Source: Caulobacter segnis
Lineage (GTDB): Bacteria; Pseudomonadota; Alphaproteobacteria; Caulobacterales; Caulobacteraceae
Length of the DNA stretch: 64,000 bases
Assembly (NCBI RefSeq): GCF_003243465.1
Contig: NZ_QFQZ01000005.1
Coordinates: 37,532 to 101,531, forward strand
Reading direction: 5' to 3'
A program made the position numbers and the translations under genes. Below the pieces are notes generated by a model. The model was not told where the DNA came from and ran no database searches. It worked only from the letters and a program-made list of their open reading frames with translations. Shown here piece after piece: positions 8,607 to 16,208 of the stretch. Position 1 is the stretch's first letter, and every line of letters begins with the position of its first letter.

Positions 8607-9512
8607 TCAGAAAAGAGCGATCGCGCGATAAGACGGCTCGACTTCCAGCGGGCGGCCGGCCTTGGCCATTACGTCGTCGGCCTGCTCTGCCTGGGCCTTC
8701 AGCGTCGGCCAATTGGGTAGGTCAGTGTCCCACTCGATCAGGGTTGGAACGGGACCGATGTGCTTGATGACGTGGGCGAACAGCGACCAGACCGCGCGCG
8801 ATACTGGCCGATCGTGAGCGTCGATCAGCAGCGGCCGGCCGTGCTCGTCCGCGTCGGGCGCAAAGCCCGCCAGATGGATCTGCTGGACCAGGCGCAGCGG
8901 ATAGGCTGCCAAATAGGTGATCGGATCCCAGCCTTGATTGGTCGATGCGACGTGGACGTTGTTGAGGTCCAGCAGCAGGCCGCATCCGGTCCGACGCGCC
9001 ACCTGGGTAATAAACTCGGGCTCGCCGTAAGTGCTTTCAGCGAAGGCCAGGTAAGTGGATGGGTTTTCAAGAAGGATCTGGCGACCCAGAGTCTCCTGCA
9101 CCTGATCGACATGATCGACCACGCGGTCGAGGGTTTCGTGGGTGTAGGGCAGGGGTAGCAGATCGTTCAGGAAACCAGTGTCGTGACTGGACCAGGCGAG
9201 GTGTTCAGAAACGAGGGTGGGGCTGTAGCGATCGACGAGGGTTCGCAGTCGGTGCAGATGGTTCTGGTCCAGCGGACGGGCCGCGCCGATCGATAGGCCT
9301 ACGCCATGCACCGACAGCGGGTAACGCTCGCGGATCGCCGTTAGGTATCGGTGCGGCGGTCCGCCCTTCCCCATGTAGTTCTCGGCATGCACCTCGAAGA
9401 AGCCGACATCGGGAGCCGTCTCCAAGATCGTGCGCAGATGCTCGGCTTTCAGCCCGACGCCTGCGCGGCAAGCCATCTGGGCGCGGACCCGGGGGGGAAG
9501 GGATTCTGGCAT
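8607..9512 (-). CDS. bufB: BufB-like MNIO iron oxidase (DUF692)
   Basis: 301 residues from an ATG at 9512. An in-frame upstream start at 9581 would read through the bufA-bufB hairpin and is less likely. TIM-barrel blocks with candidate metal ligands are visible: FFEVHAENYMG, LVSEHLAWSSHDTGF, LLDLNNVHVASTNQG, IHLAGFAPDADEHG and PTLIEWDTDLPNW. MNIO enzymes use a mixed-valent iron centre to modify cysteines of peptide substrates, for example to thiooxazole or oxazolone-type groups. The substrate is presumably the adjacent DUF2282 precursor. The length and motifs look intact. Confidence 0.92.
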   Translation of the reverse strand: MPESLPPRVRAQMACRAGVGLKAEHLRTILETAPDVGFFEVHAENYMGKGGPPHRYLTAIRERYPLSVHGVGLSIGAARPLDQNHLHRLRTLVDRYSPTLVSEHLAWSSHDTGFLNDLLPLPYTHETLDRVVDHVDQVQETLGRQILLENPSTYLAFAESTYGEPEFITQVARRTGCGLLLDLNNVHVASTNQGWDPITYLAAYPLRLVQQIHLAGFAPDADEHGRPLLIDAHDRPVSRAVWSLFAHVIKHIGPVPTLIEWDTDLPNWPTLKAQAEQADDVMAKAGRPLEVEPSYRAIALF

Positions 9513-9540
9513 GGCGGACTCTCGCGGCGTTTCAACGTGT

Positions 9541-9574
9541 GGCGACCGGGCGGGGGGGGCTTTGCCCGGTCGCC
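9541..9574 (-). terminator. Perfect hairpin between bufA and bufB
   Basis: GGCGACCGGGC (9541-9551) pairs perfectly with GCCCGGTCGCC (9564-9574), an 11-base GC-rich stem with a 12-base loop that holds a G8 run on the plus strand. It sits 9 bases after the bufA stop with no T-run after it. It may be a partial terminator or mRNA-stabilising element that makes the precursor more abundant than the enzymes. Confidence 0.65.
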
Positions 9575-9583
9575 CCGTCAAGC

Positions 9584-9916
9584 TCAGGCCTTGGGGCTGA
9601 GGCTGCCCGGGCCATGGGGGGTGTTGATGGCCGTGCAGGTGCCGGTCGGCACGAGCTTGAAGGCGTTGCCTTGATAGTCAGCGGTCGCGGTTCCCGCGCA
9701 CGAGGTGCCCGCGCCGGCGTAGCAGTCGTTGTGGCCCTTCAGGGCCACGCCGAAGCAGGGCTGGACCTTGCCCGACTTCACCTTGACGGTGTTGGCGGCC
9801 TGGATCTTCTTTTGGTGGGCCGTGAACTGCTCGGCGTTCGCAGGCACGCTGGCCAGGGCGCCGAGGGCAGTGGCCAGAGCGCCGGCCACGAGCGCGGACT
9901 TCATACGATCCGACAT
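9584..9916 (-). CDS. bufA: BufA1-type bufferin precursor (DUF2282)
   Basis: 110 residues. A Sec-type signal peptide (about 1-28, ending SVPANA) precedes a short linker and the DUF2282 core with four cysteines: Cys54, Cys65, Cys73 and Cys94 in VQPCFGVA, HNDCYAG, GTSCAGT and PTGTC. In bufferins described from Caulobacter, cysteines of this core are modified by the MNIO enzyme and the exported peptide sequesters copper in the periplasm. A strong Shine-Dalgarno AAGGAG (minus strand, 9923-9928) lies 6 bases before the ATG. It is the first gene of the operon, followed by the hairpin and bufB. Metal specificity is inferred. Confidence 0.93.
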   Translation of the reverse strand: MSDRMKSALVAGALATALGALASVPANAEQFTAHQKKIQAANTVKVKSGKVQPCFGVALKGHNDCYAGAGTSCAGTATADYQGNAFKLVPTGTCTAINTPHGPGSLSPKA

Positions 9917-9989
9917 GGTATTCTCCTTAAAATGGCGCCGGCGCGAAGATACCGGCGATTGACGCCCTATTGGCGCGTCTGAAGAGAGG

Positions 9990-10015
9990 TTCGACGGGAG
10001 CGGGAGGGAGGTAAC
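9990..10015 (-). promoter_or_regulatory. SigF-type promoter of the buf operon
   Basis: On the minus strand, GTTACC (10010-10015) is followed by exactly 16 bases and CGAA (9990-9993), about 75 bases before the bufA ATG. The Caulobacter SigF consensus as I recall it is GTAACC-N16-CGAA, so only one base differs. The same arrangement precedes the next gene upstream. Confidence 0.8.
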
Positions 10016-10051
10016 GCCTGGTTTGAATTTTTCCGGGACGTCTGCGGCCGG

Positions 10052-10360
10052 TCAGCGGGTAGTTTTGGCAGCGACGACGGTGCTGGGATGCATTTCGGGA
10101 TCTTCAGCCAGCAGTCCGGGAACGGTGGCGAAGATCAGGCTGGCGGCGTCGCCGTTCATGTGATTGGTGAGGCTTTGTTCGCCATCGAAGAGATCCACCA
10201 GGAAAATCCGGTCGGCATCGGCGTTCGAACGCAGGACGAGCCACAGGAGGGTTCCGCGTTCGGTCTCTACGGCGGGCAGCGCGGCGGCGACGCGCCTAGC
10301 GACCTCTTCTCCGAGGCCCGGTTTTGCTTTGAAGACGATGACGCCCGCGACGGTGGTCAT
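10052..10360 (-). CDS. Antibiotic biosynthesis monooxygenase (ABM) domain protein
   Basis: 102 residues spanning one ferredoxin-like ABM fold: VAGVIVFKAKPGLGEEVARR at the start, then LLWLVLRSNADADRIFLVDL and a FDGEQSLTNHM block. Such proteins are usually dimers. Members include small quinol or quinone monooxygenases and haem-degrading enzymes, but many have no known reaction. It sits upstream of bufA in the same orientation with its own SigF-type promoter, so it is probably induced together with the bufferin genes. The link to metal or redox stress is inferred from this promoter. Confidence 0.8.
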   Translation of the reverse strand: MTTVAGVIVFKAKPGLGEEVARRVAAALPAVETERGTLLWLVLRSNADADRIFLVDLFDGEQSLTNHMNGDAASLIFATVPGLLAEDPEMHPSTVVAAKTTR

Positions 10361-10428
10361 GTTGGCATTCCCTGTCAGTGAAAGGACTGATCCGGCCCCA
10401 GCCGTGTGGCCCGCGCCTGGGGGAATAG

Positions 10429-10454
10429 TTCGGTTGCAGCCGCTGAAAGGTAAC
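10429..10454 (-). promoter_or_regulatory. Second SigF-type promoter, before the ABM gene
   Basis: On the minus strand, GTTACC (10449-10454), 16 bases, then CGAA (10429-10432), about 70 bases before the ABM gene start. The -35 and -10 elements and the spacer length are identical to those of the bufA promoter, while the spacer sequences differ. Confidence 0.8.
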
Positions 10455-10704
10455 GGGTCGACCCGCGCTCAAACGTGCGCGGCGGCCGGTGATTTTGTCG
10501 CCACTAGGGTTGGACGGACGACTGTAACAAATGTCAGGAAGCTGGAGGGGGCGAGCTTCCGTTGATGCCGCGGCCCGGCAACAACCTCGATCCTGGTTTC
10601 AGTGCGCATATCTTGCGTTACCAAAACCACAGATCGAACGAGCCAAGCCCGTTTGTGCTGCGTGGGTTATCGCCGAGAGGCCGTCGACCTCTCGGCGGCG
10701 CCCC
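10455..10704. other. Intergenic stretch with a hairpin
   Basis: No gene is supported. CGCCGAGAGG (10671-10680) pairs with CCTCTCGGCG (10688-10697) around a 7-base loop, directly after the end of the TonB-receptor remnant. It may be that gene's former terminator; there is no T-run. Confidence 0.55.
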
Positions 10705-10974
10705 CTACCAGCGTTTACGCACGGCGACGCTGATCATCCGGCCCATCGGCGAATAGTTCACGCTGTCGTAGCTCACATCATAGGGCTGGGTGGTGTTGAT
10801 GGTGTCTGGGGGCGCGTTGAAGAGGTTGCGGACGCCAAGGGAGAATTCGAGGCCATGAAGGGCGCCGCTTTGCCGGAAGGCGTAGATGCCATTGACGTCC
10901 ACCGTGGTCATGCCGCCGACATTCTTGACGGTCGTCAGTCGCCGATCCTCGACGCCGCCGATAGCGCTGCAGCG
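10705..10974 (-). pseudogene. TonB-dependent receptor, C-terminal remnant
   Basis: The open frame gives LTTVKNVGGMTTVDVNGIYAF, a GVRNLFNAPPDTINTT block and the terminal SPMGRMISVAVRKRW. These are the last beta strands and the aromatic C-terminus of a TonB-dependent receptor. Only about 90 of the usual 700-950 residues remain. Upstream sequence in the frame loses similarity near 10975, and no N-terminal half exists nearby. It is a decayed outer-membrane receptor, possibly once part of the metal-related cargo. Confidence 0.75.
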
Positions 10975-11081
10975 AAAATGGAGATTGCGACGTCGGGCGC
11001 GCCTGTGAAGGCCAACGCGCTAAGAGCGGCATGATGACGCCTGCGTGTTGGGCGCCACGGTCAGCTTGAACTGGCGCCAAG

Positions 11082-12233
11082 CTAAGGCGTCGGTTCGCCC
11101 GGTGAGCGCGATGGGGCTGGCTCGAGCCGCGCCAAGTCCTTTTGGGGCTTCCACCGAATCCAGGCCAAAAGGCCGTACCCGCAAGTGAGCACGGACAGCC
11201 CCGCCAGGTCAGGCCAGACCTCGGCCAGACTTGCGCCCATCTGGTTGAGTTTGATGAAGACCTGGATGCCCGACGTGGAAGGAATGAAGTGCGCCGCCAG
11301 CGCCAGAGGGACCGGCATGGCCGAGAAAGGCCAGGCCAGGCCGCTCAGGAAGAAGAAGGGCACGGAACTGGCCGCCAGCACCTGGGCCGAGCGCTCGGGG
11401 CGGTCAAAGGCGCTGCCCAGCAAGAGGGCGAAGAAGACGACCGCCGGCACGTAGAGCGCCGTGGCCAGGAGCATGCCCACCAGATTTCCCCCGCGCGGAT
11501 AGTCCTGAAACCAGAACACGAAACCGAAATAGAACAGGCATCCGGCCACGCCGATGGTGCAGAAGGCGGCTGCCGCGCCGAGGAAGTCGATGCGGGACGG
11601 GGCGATCTTGCCACGCCGACCGGCCGACAGGAGCACCACGCCCATCAGCAGGGTTTGTTGAATGATCAGCACCGCCACGCCGGGCACGACATAGCTTCCA
11701 TAGCCCTGGGCGGTGTTGAACAGGGGGCGGGTGTCGGTCTGGATCGGACTGAGCGCTCTGATCCCCGCGGCGCGCGCGAGGGGCGCCAGGGTCTCGGCGA
11801 CCGCGCCGGTCAAGACCGACTGAACGGTCGCGCCCACCGTACTGGCGCGGACGAGATAGGCGCCGTTGACATAGATGGCCAGACCCGCGGCCGGCGCGCC
11901 GGTGAGCAGACCGCGCTCGAGCCTTTCGGGGACCACGATGATGGCGTCCACGCGCCGGCTTTCCAGCGCGTGGCGGGCTTCACCAAAGTCTGTGGTGCGA
12001 AGAACGATGCGAACCCGGTTCGCGCTCGAAAGACGCTCGACGAGGGCTCGGCTGACCGCGCTCTGGTCCTGATCGACGATGGCGACGGGCAGGTGGGTCG
12101 CCACTTGCGAGCGGTAGGCGGCGGGGTAGTAGAAGGCGTAGACGATCACCGCCAGCAGCAGCAGCGAGACCGCGGGCCGGCTGGCCAGGATCGCTTTCCA
12201 AGTGCCAAGATAGGCGCGCGCGAACCGGTTCAT
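11082..12233 (-). CDS. ABC-2 type permease (YhhJ-like), second of two
   Basis: 383 residues from the ATG at 12233, which overlaps the stop of the previous permease (ATGA). One N-terminal membrane helix (about 18-38), a large extracytoplasmic domain with LPVAIVDQDQSAVSRALVE, then five or so helices (about 195-365) with FFFLSGLAWPFSAMP. This is the ABC2_membrane_3 layout of drug or lipid exporters. No ATP-binding subunit is encoded in this operon. It acts in the inner membrane with the adjacent adaptor and TolC-like protein. Confidence 0.85.
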   Translation of the reverse strand: MNRFARAYLGTWKAILASRPAVSLLLLAVIVYAFYYPAAYRSQVATHLPVAIVDQDQSAVSRALVERLSSANRVRIVLRTTDFGEARHALESRRVDAIIVVPERLERGLLTGAPAAGLAIYVNGAYLVRASTVGATVQSVLTGAVAETLAPLARAAGIRALSPIQTDTRPLFNTAQGYGSYVVPGVAVLIIQQTLLMGVVLLSAGRRGKIAPSRIDFLGAAAAFCTIGVAGCLFYFGFVFWFQDYPRGGNLVGMLLATALYVPAVVFFALLLGSAFDRPERSAQVLAASSVPFFFLSGLAWPFSAMPVPLALAAHFIPSTSGIQVFIKLNQMGASLAEVWPDLAGLSVLTCGYGLLAWIRWKPQKDLARLEPAPSRSPGEPTP

Positions 12234-13369
12234 TCGGCCGCCTTCGGGGGCTTGCGCAGGAGGAGACAGGCGGCGGGAAAGAGGACCGCGCAGAAGAGCG
12301 CCAGGACGGTTAGCCATCGCAGGGAGTCCGCACCTGGCGAGCCCATGAACATCTGCTCCATCTGCAGGCGCACATAGCTGGTGAACGGCAGAAGGTTCGA
12401 CAGCACCCGGGTAAACAGCGGTGCGGTCAGGGTGGGCAAGGTGGCGTCCGAGAAGGTAATGGCCGGCCCGCCATAGATCGCCGCCGCCGACAGGGCCGTG
12501 GGGATGTCCTTGATCAACACGGTGACGAAGGCGGCCAGGGCGGCGTAGGCCGCGTACATCAGGAATTGGCCGGCGGTCAGCAGCAAAAGACTGCCATGCA
12601 CGCCCCAGCCGCGAAAGCCGCACAACCAAGCCGTGCCCGCCAGGTTCCAGGCGGTGAACACCAGCACATAGGGCGCGAGTTTGCCCAGGAGCGCCGGCGC
12701 GACCTCGCGCGGGGCGGCGATCCAGGTCTTGAACGTGGCGTCGCGAAACTCGCGGCCGATCGTCACAACGATCGCACAACTCATCATCAGGTGCAGAACG
12801 CCCGGTTGGATCAGGGCTTCCAGGAACCATTCGTAGCTGAGGCCGGGATTGAACAGCACGGTCGCCTGCACGGCAGGAGGGGTAAACCGCGCTTGAGGCA
12901 GATTGTGGATGCGCTGCAGCCTGGGGGCGATCTGGCCTGACAGGCCGCCGATCGCTTCGGCCACGCCGCGCGCGGCCAGGGCGCCCAGCGAATAGTATGA
13001 GGCGTTGTCGTAGACGACGATGGTCGCCCCGACGCCGGACAGGGCGTCGCGGTCAGCGTTCTTGGGCACGTAGACCACGGCCCAGACCTTCCCCTGGCGC
13101 GCCAGGGCGAAGGCCGAGGGCAGATCCGCCGGTTCGGCGGCCAGGCGGATCGCGCCGGAGGCGTCCAGATCGCGCGCCAGTTGTCGGCTGAGCGTGGAGT
13201 GGTCGGCGTCGACCAGAGCCACCGGCAGATGCCGGGGGCTGCCGGCGAGAAACAGCCAGCCCATCACCACCAGCAGCAGCAACGGCCCCACCACGACCAC
13301 GCCCAGATCCCAGGGGCTGGCGACGAGAAAGGCGATCTCGCGACGCCAGGCGCGAGCGAACGCCGCCAC
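12230..13369 (-). CDS. ABC-2 type permease (YhhJ-like), first of two
   Basis: 379 residues from a GTG at 13369, just past the adaptor stop. The topology is the same as the next gene: a helix near 20-40, an extracytoplasmic domain beginning LPVALVDADHSTLSRQLARD, and a C-terminal helix bundle with GREFRDATFKTWIAAPREVA. The paired, divergent copies probably form a heterodimeric permease. An ATP-binding subunit (RbbA in the E. coli yhiI-rbbA-yhhJ set) is absent. The GTG start is chosen because the frame upstream of it reads through the adaptor gene. Confidence 0.82.
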   Translation of the reverse strand: MAAFARAWRREIAFLVASPWDLGVVVVGPLLLLVVMGWLFLAGSPRHLPVALVDADHSTLSRQLARDLDASGAIRLAAEPADLPSAFALARQGKVWAVVYVPKNADRDALSGVGATIVVYDNASYYSLGALAARGVAEAIGGLSGQIAPRLQRIHNLPQARFTPPAVQATVLFNPGLSYEWFLEALIQPGVLHLMMSCAIVVTIGREFRDATFKTWIAAPREVAPALLGKLAPYVLVFTAWNLAGTAWLCGFRGWGVHGSLLLLTAGQFLMYAAYAALAAFVTVLIKDIPTALSAAAIYGGPAITFSDATLPTLTAPLFTRVLSNLLPFTSYVRLQMEQMFMGSPGADSLRWLTVLALFCAVLFPAACLLLRKPPKAAE

Positions 13370-13371
13370 GG

Positions 13372-14418
13372 TCAGAATGTCCTGGTCTGCGGCCAGGCGA
13401 AGAGCACGCTCATGCCGGGACGCAGGCCCCCGATCCGCGCGACCGGCCGGACCTTCACCTCGAAGGAGCGAATGTCGTAGCCGCTGGACTGACGGGTGGC
13501 GCGCCAGGTGGCGAACTCGCCGGCCGGGCTGATGTAGTCGACCCGGAACCGGACGTTCTTCAGGTCCAGCGCGGGCACCTCGCCGGTCAAGATCTGGCCG
13601 GTCCGCAGGCCATGAAACTGGCTTTCGGGAACATTGAGGGTGACCCACGGATCGGACAGGCGCGTCAGGGTGAAGACCGGAAAGCCGAGCGGCACGATCT
13701 CGCCGTCGTTGACCAGCTTCTTGCCGATTTCGCCGTCAGCCGGGGCGCGCAGGGTGGTCTCGGCCTGGAGCGACGCGGTCTCGGCCATGCCCGCCTGTGC
13801 GATCCGCACCTGCGAGGCGGCGATGGTCTTTTCCTCGACCGTGGCTCCGCTAGCAACCTTCAGATATTGCAGACGCGCGGCCTCGGCCTGGCGGGCGCTG
13901 GCGTCGCGCGCGGCAAGAGCTTCATCGCGACGCTGGGCTGCGACCACGCCCTGGGCGTAAAGGTTGGAGGCCCGGACATAGGTCTTCTGCGCCAGATCCG
14001 CCGCGGCCTGGGAGGCGTTCCAGACGGCCTTGAGTGAGGCAATGTCCTCCTCGCGCGCGCCCTTGACGGCGCGTTGATTGACGGCGCGAGCGCTGTCGAG
14101 CAGACCTTCCGCCTGCGTCTGCTTGGCCGCGATTTCCGGACTGGCCAGTTGCGCCAGCAGCTGGCCGGTGCGGACCTGCGCGCCCTCGTCCACCAGCAGG
14201 CGCTCGACGCGGCTGAGAGGCGCCTTGGTGGCGATGGTCAGTTCTTCGGCCTCGACCATGCCCTGCAGTTGTCCCGCGGCCGGGCGATAGGCCAGCCACA
14301 GGCCCACGATGATGAACAGGCCCGCCAGAGCGACGATCCCGCCGGCGATGAGCTGTCCACGGCGGCGGGGCGGCTTGGCGGCGGGCGGGGCTTGCTGCGG
14401 CGCTGCGGGCTCGCTCAT
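13372..14418 (-). CDS. HlyD/EmrA-type membrane fusion protein
   Basis: 348 residues. A short Pro-rich cytoplasmic start is followed by one membrane helix (about 24-45), a lipoyl-like half (APLSRVERLLVDEGAQVRTG), an alpha hairpin coiled coil (about 90-200), the second lipoyl half (TTLRAPADGEIGKKLVNDGE) and a beta barrel. It bridges the two permeases and the TolC-like protein across the periplasm. The ATG at 14418 overlaps the end of the TolC-like gene by 4 bases. Confidence 0.88.
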   Translation of the reverse strand: MSEPAAPQQAPPAAKPPRRRGQLIAGGIVALAGLFIIVGLWLAYRPAAGQLQGMVEAEELTIATKAPLSRVERLLVDEGAQVRTGQLLAQLASPEIAAKQTQAEGLLDSARAVNQRAVKGAREEDIASLKAVWNASQAAADLAQKTYVRASNLYAQGVVAAQRRDEALAARDASARQAEAARLQYLKVASGATVEEKTIAASQVRIAQAGMAETASLQAETTLRAPADGEIGKKLVNDGEIVPLGFPVFTLTRLSDPWVTLNVPESQFHGLRTGQILTGEVPALDLKNVRFRVDYISPAGEFATWRATRQSSGYDIRSFEVKVRPVARIGGLRPGMSVLFAWPQTRTF

Positions 14419-15914
14419 CGGACATCCTTGTCGGCGCGGGCGATGTGGTCGCCATAGGTCTGGATCTGGCCGCTGGCGGCCAGCAACTGGGCAAGCGCCA
14501 GGTCGTAAGCATAGGCGGCGGTGACCTTCTGGGTCTGGGCCAGGCTGAGCGCGGTCCGCGCATCGATGACGGCCGAGGCGGTCGCCTCGCCCTCCTTGAA
14601 GGCGATCTCCTGGACGCGCAGATTTTCCGTCGCCGCGGCGATGTTGGTGTCCAGCAGCAGGAACTGCTTGCGCGCGGTTTCGACCTGGCGCCAAGCAGTC
14701 GCGATCACCACGCGCAGGTCGTTTTGGGCCGCGCCGACCGCAGCGGAGGCCTGTTCACTCTTGGCCCGGGCGGCGGTCACCGTCTTGCCTCGGTCGATGT
14801 TGGAAAAGAGCGTGTAATGGACGCCCACGCCGACGATCCAGTCGGGGTCGATGATCACCGCGTCGTCGCGGTTGAGGTTGTAGGACGCGAAAGCATAGGC
14901 CTTGGGCAGCATGGCGCTCTTGGCGATCTTGACGCCGGCCTGACCGGCTTCGCGCAATGCCTTTAGACGCTTGAGCTCCGGCTGATTTTCCAGCCCGGCC
15001 TCCACGAAGGTCTGGGCCGGCGGCAGGGGCGCGGTCGACACGAACAGCGGCGTGGTGGGCGTCAGCGCGCCGTCTTCACGCAGCAGCAGGGCGAGGGTCT
15101 CGTTGGCGGTCTGGTAGGCGTCGGCCGCCGCCAGGCTCTGACGGCGGGCGCTGTCATAGGCGACTTCGGCTTGAAGGCGCTGGGACTTGGGGATGACCCC
15201 TTGGGCTTCGATCTTGCGGGCGTTATCCAGGTGATGGGCGAAGCTGGCTTCGGTCTCTTGGCTGACCGTCAGCAGGCGAGCGGCCATTTGCTGGCCGAAA
15301 TAGGCCTGGATGAGCCGTAGCAGCGCGATGTCGCCGGTGGCCTGAGCCTGGGCCTCGGCTCCCGCCGCCTCGGCCTTGGCCGCGCTTTGGGCGCCGGAGA
15401 TAAGGCCTCCGGTATAGAGCGGCATGATGGCGCTAGCGGTCGGTCGCAACACGCTCTGGCGGGTCTGCAGATCGAGCGTGTTCGGCGTCAGGGCCAGCGC
15501 GTCCTGGACCTTGCTGGCCAGGCCCGACTGGATGGCGGCCGTCAGGTCGCTGGGAACGTTGGGCAGCAGGCCCGGCAGATTGGCGATGAAGCCGTCGGCG
15601 GCCGAGCCCACCGCGTTCTTGGCCGGCTGCAGCGAGATGTCGATGCTCTTCTGATATTCGAAGGCTTGAGCGTCGAGCGTGATGACCGGCAGATGCAAAC
15701 GCGTCAGAGCGTCGGCCTGGGCGCGGCTGGCGCGAGCGCCAGCCTGGCTGGCGGCGATCTGATCGGAACTGCGCTCGAGCTGGGCGCGGGCTTCCTCGAA
15801 GCTCAGTGGGCGGGTCGTTTGCGCAAGGCCAAGGCTTGGAGCCAGCATCATGGCCGCGACAAGCCACGAAGCGGGTTGGCAGATCACGAGCCTCGAAAAT
15901 GGAAGAGTCTTCAC
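14415..15914 (-). CDS. TolC-family outer membrane efflux protein
   Basis: About 499 residues from a GTG at 15914 with GAGG 8 bases upstream; a TTG at 15923 is the alternative. The signal peptide ends near SLGLAQ. Two OEP repeats follow, with LSFEEARAQLERSSDQIAAS in the first half and QPELKRLKALREAGQAGVKI in the second. It should form the outer-membrane channel for the exporter built from the three downstream genes. It is the first gene of the operon, after a small ORF and a TetR gene in the same orientation. Confidence 0.88.
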   Translation of the reverse strand: MKTLPFSRLVICQPASWLVAAMMLAPSLGLAQTTRPLSFEEARAQLERSSDQIAASQAGARASRAQADALTRLHLPVITLDAQAFEYQKSIDISLQPAKNAVGSAADGFIANLPGLLPNVPSDLTAAIQSGLASKVQDALALTPNTLDLQTRQSVLRPTASAIMPLYTGGLISGAQSAAKAEAAGAEAQAQATGDIALLRLIQAYFGQQMAARLLTVSQETEASFAHHLDNARKIEAQGVIPKSQRLQAEVAYDSARRQSLAAADAYQTANETLALLLREDGALTPTTPLFVSTAPLPPAQTFVEAGLENQPELKRLKALREAGQAGVKIAKSAMLPKAYAFASYNLNRDDAVIIDPDWIVGVGVHYTLFSNIDRGKTVTAARAKSEQASAAVGAAQNDLRVVIATAWRQVETARKQFLLLDTNIAAATENLRVQEIAFKEGEATASAVIDARTALSLAQTQKVTAAYAYDLALAQLLAASGQIQTYGDHIARADKDVR

Positions 15915-15952
15915 GCCAGCCAACCTCGGGAGCGGATCACGGTCGCCATGGC

Positions 15953-16156
15953 CTAATCCCTCCCTAAGATGTGGTCGTCGCGCTTGACGGTGTCGATCAC
16001 CTTTTCACCTTGCCAGACTTCCACGGCGACGGCGCTGGCGTGCTTTCTCAACATCTTGATCGCGTGATCGCGATAGCCGGTCAGCGGCAGTTCCTGCAGA
16101 TCCACCATGGTCCTGCTCTGTGTGTCGCTGATGCAGACGAAGATGAAGGTGTCCAC
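15953..16156 (-). CDS. Small hypothetical protein, 67 aa
   Basis: A GTG start at 16156 gives 67 residues with a compact pattern: LQELPLTGYRDHAIKMLRKH and then AVAVEVWQGEKVIDTVKRD. I do not recognise a family. It lies between the TetR gene and the efflux operon in the same orientation, with short gaps on both sides, so it may be co-transcribed. Coding is supported by the open frame, the position and a globular-looking composition. The ribosome binding site is weak. Confidence 0.55.
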   Translation of the reverse strand: MDTFIFVCISDTQSRTMVDLQELPLTGYRDHAIKMLRKHASAVAVEVWQGEKVIDTVKRDDHILGRD

Positions 16157-16208
16157 GATGGGATCTCTTGCCGCGTGCGAAAGCGAAATCTGAGTCTGGG
16201 TGGTGATC

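Noticed and set aside
9513..9581. Upstream start for bufB at 9581
   Set aside because: It would translate the bufA-bufB hairpin and add 23 residues not expected for DUF692 proteins.
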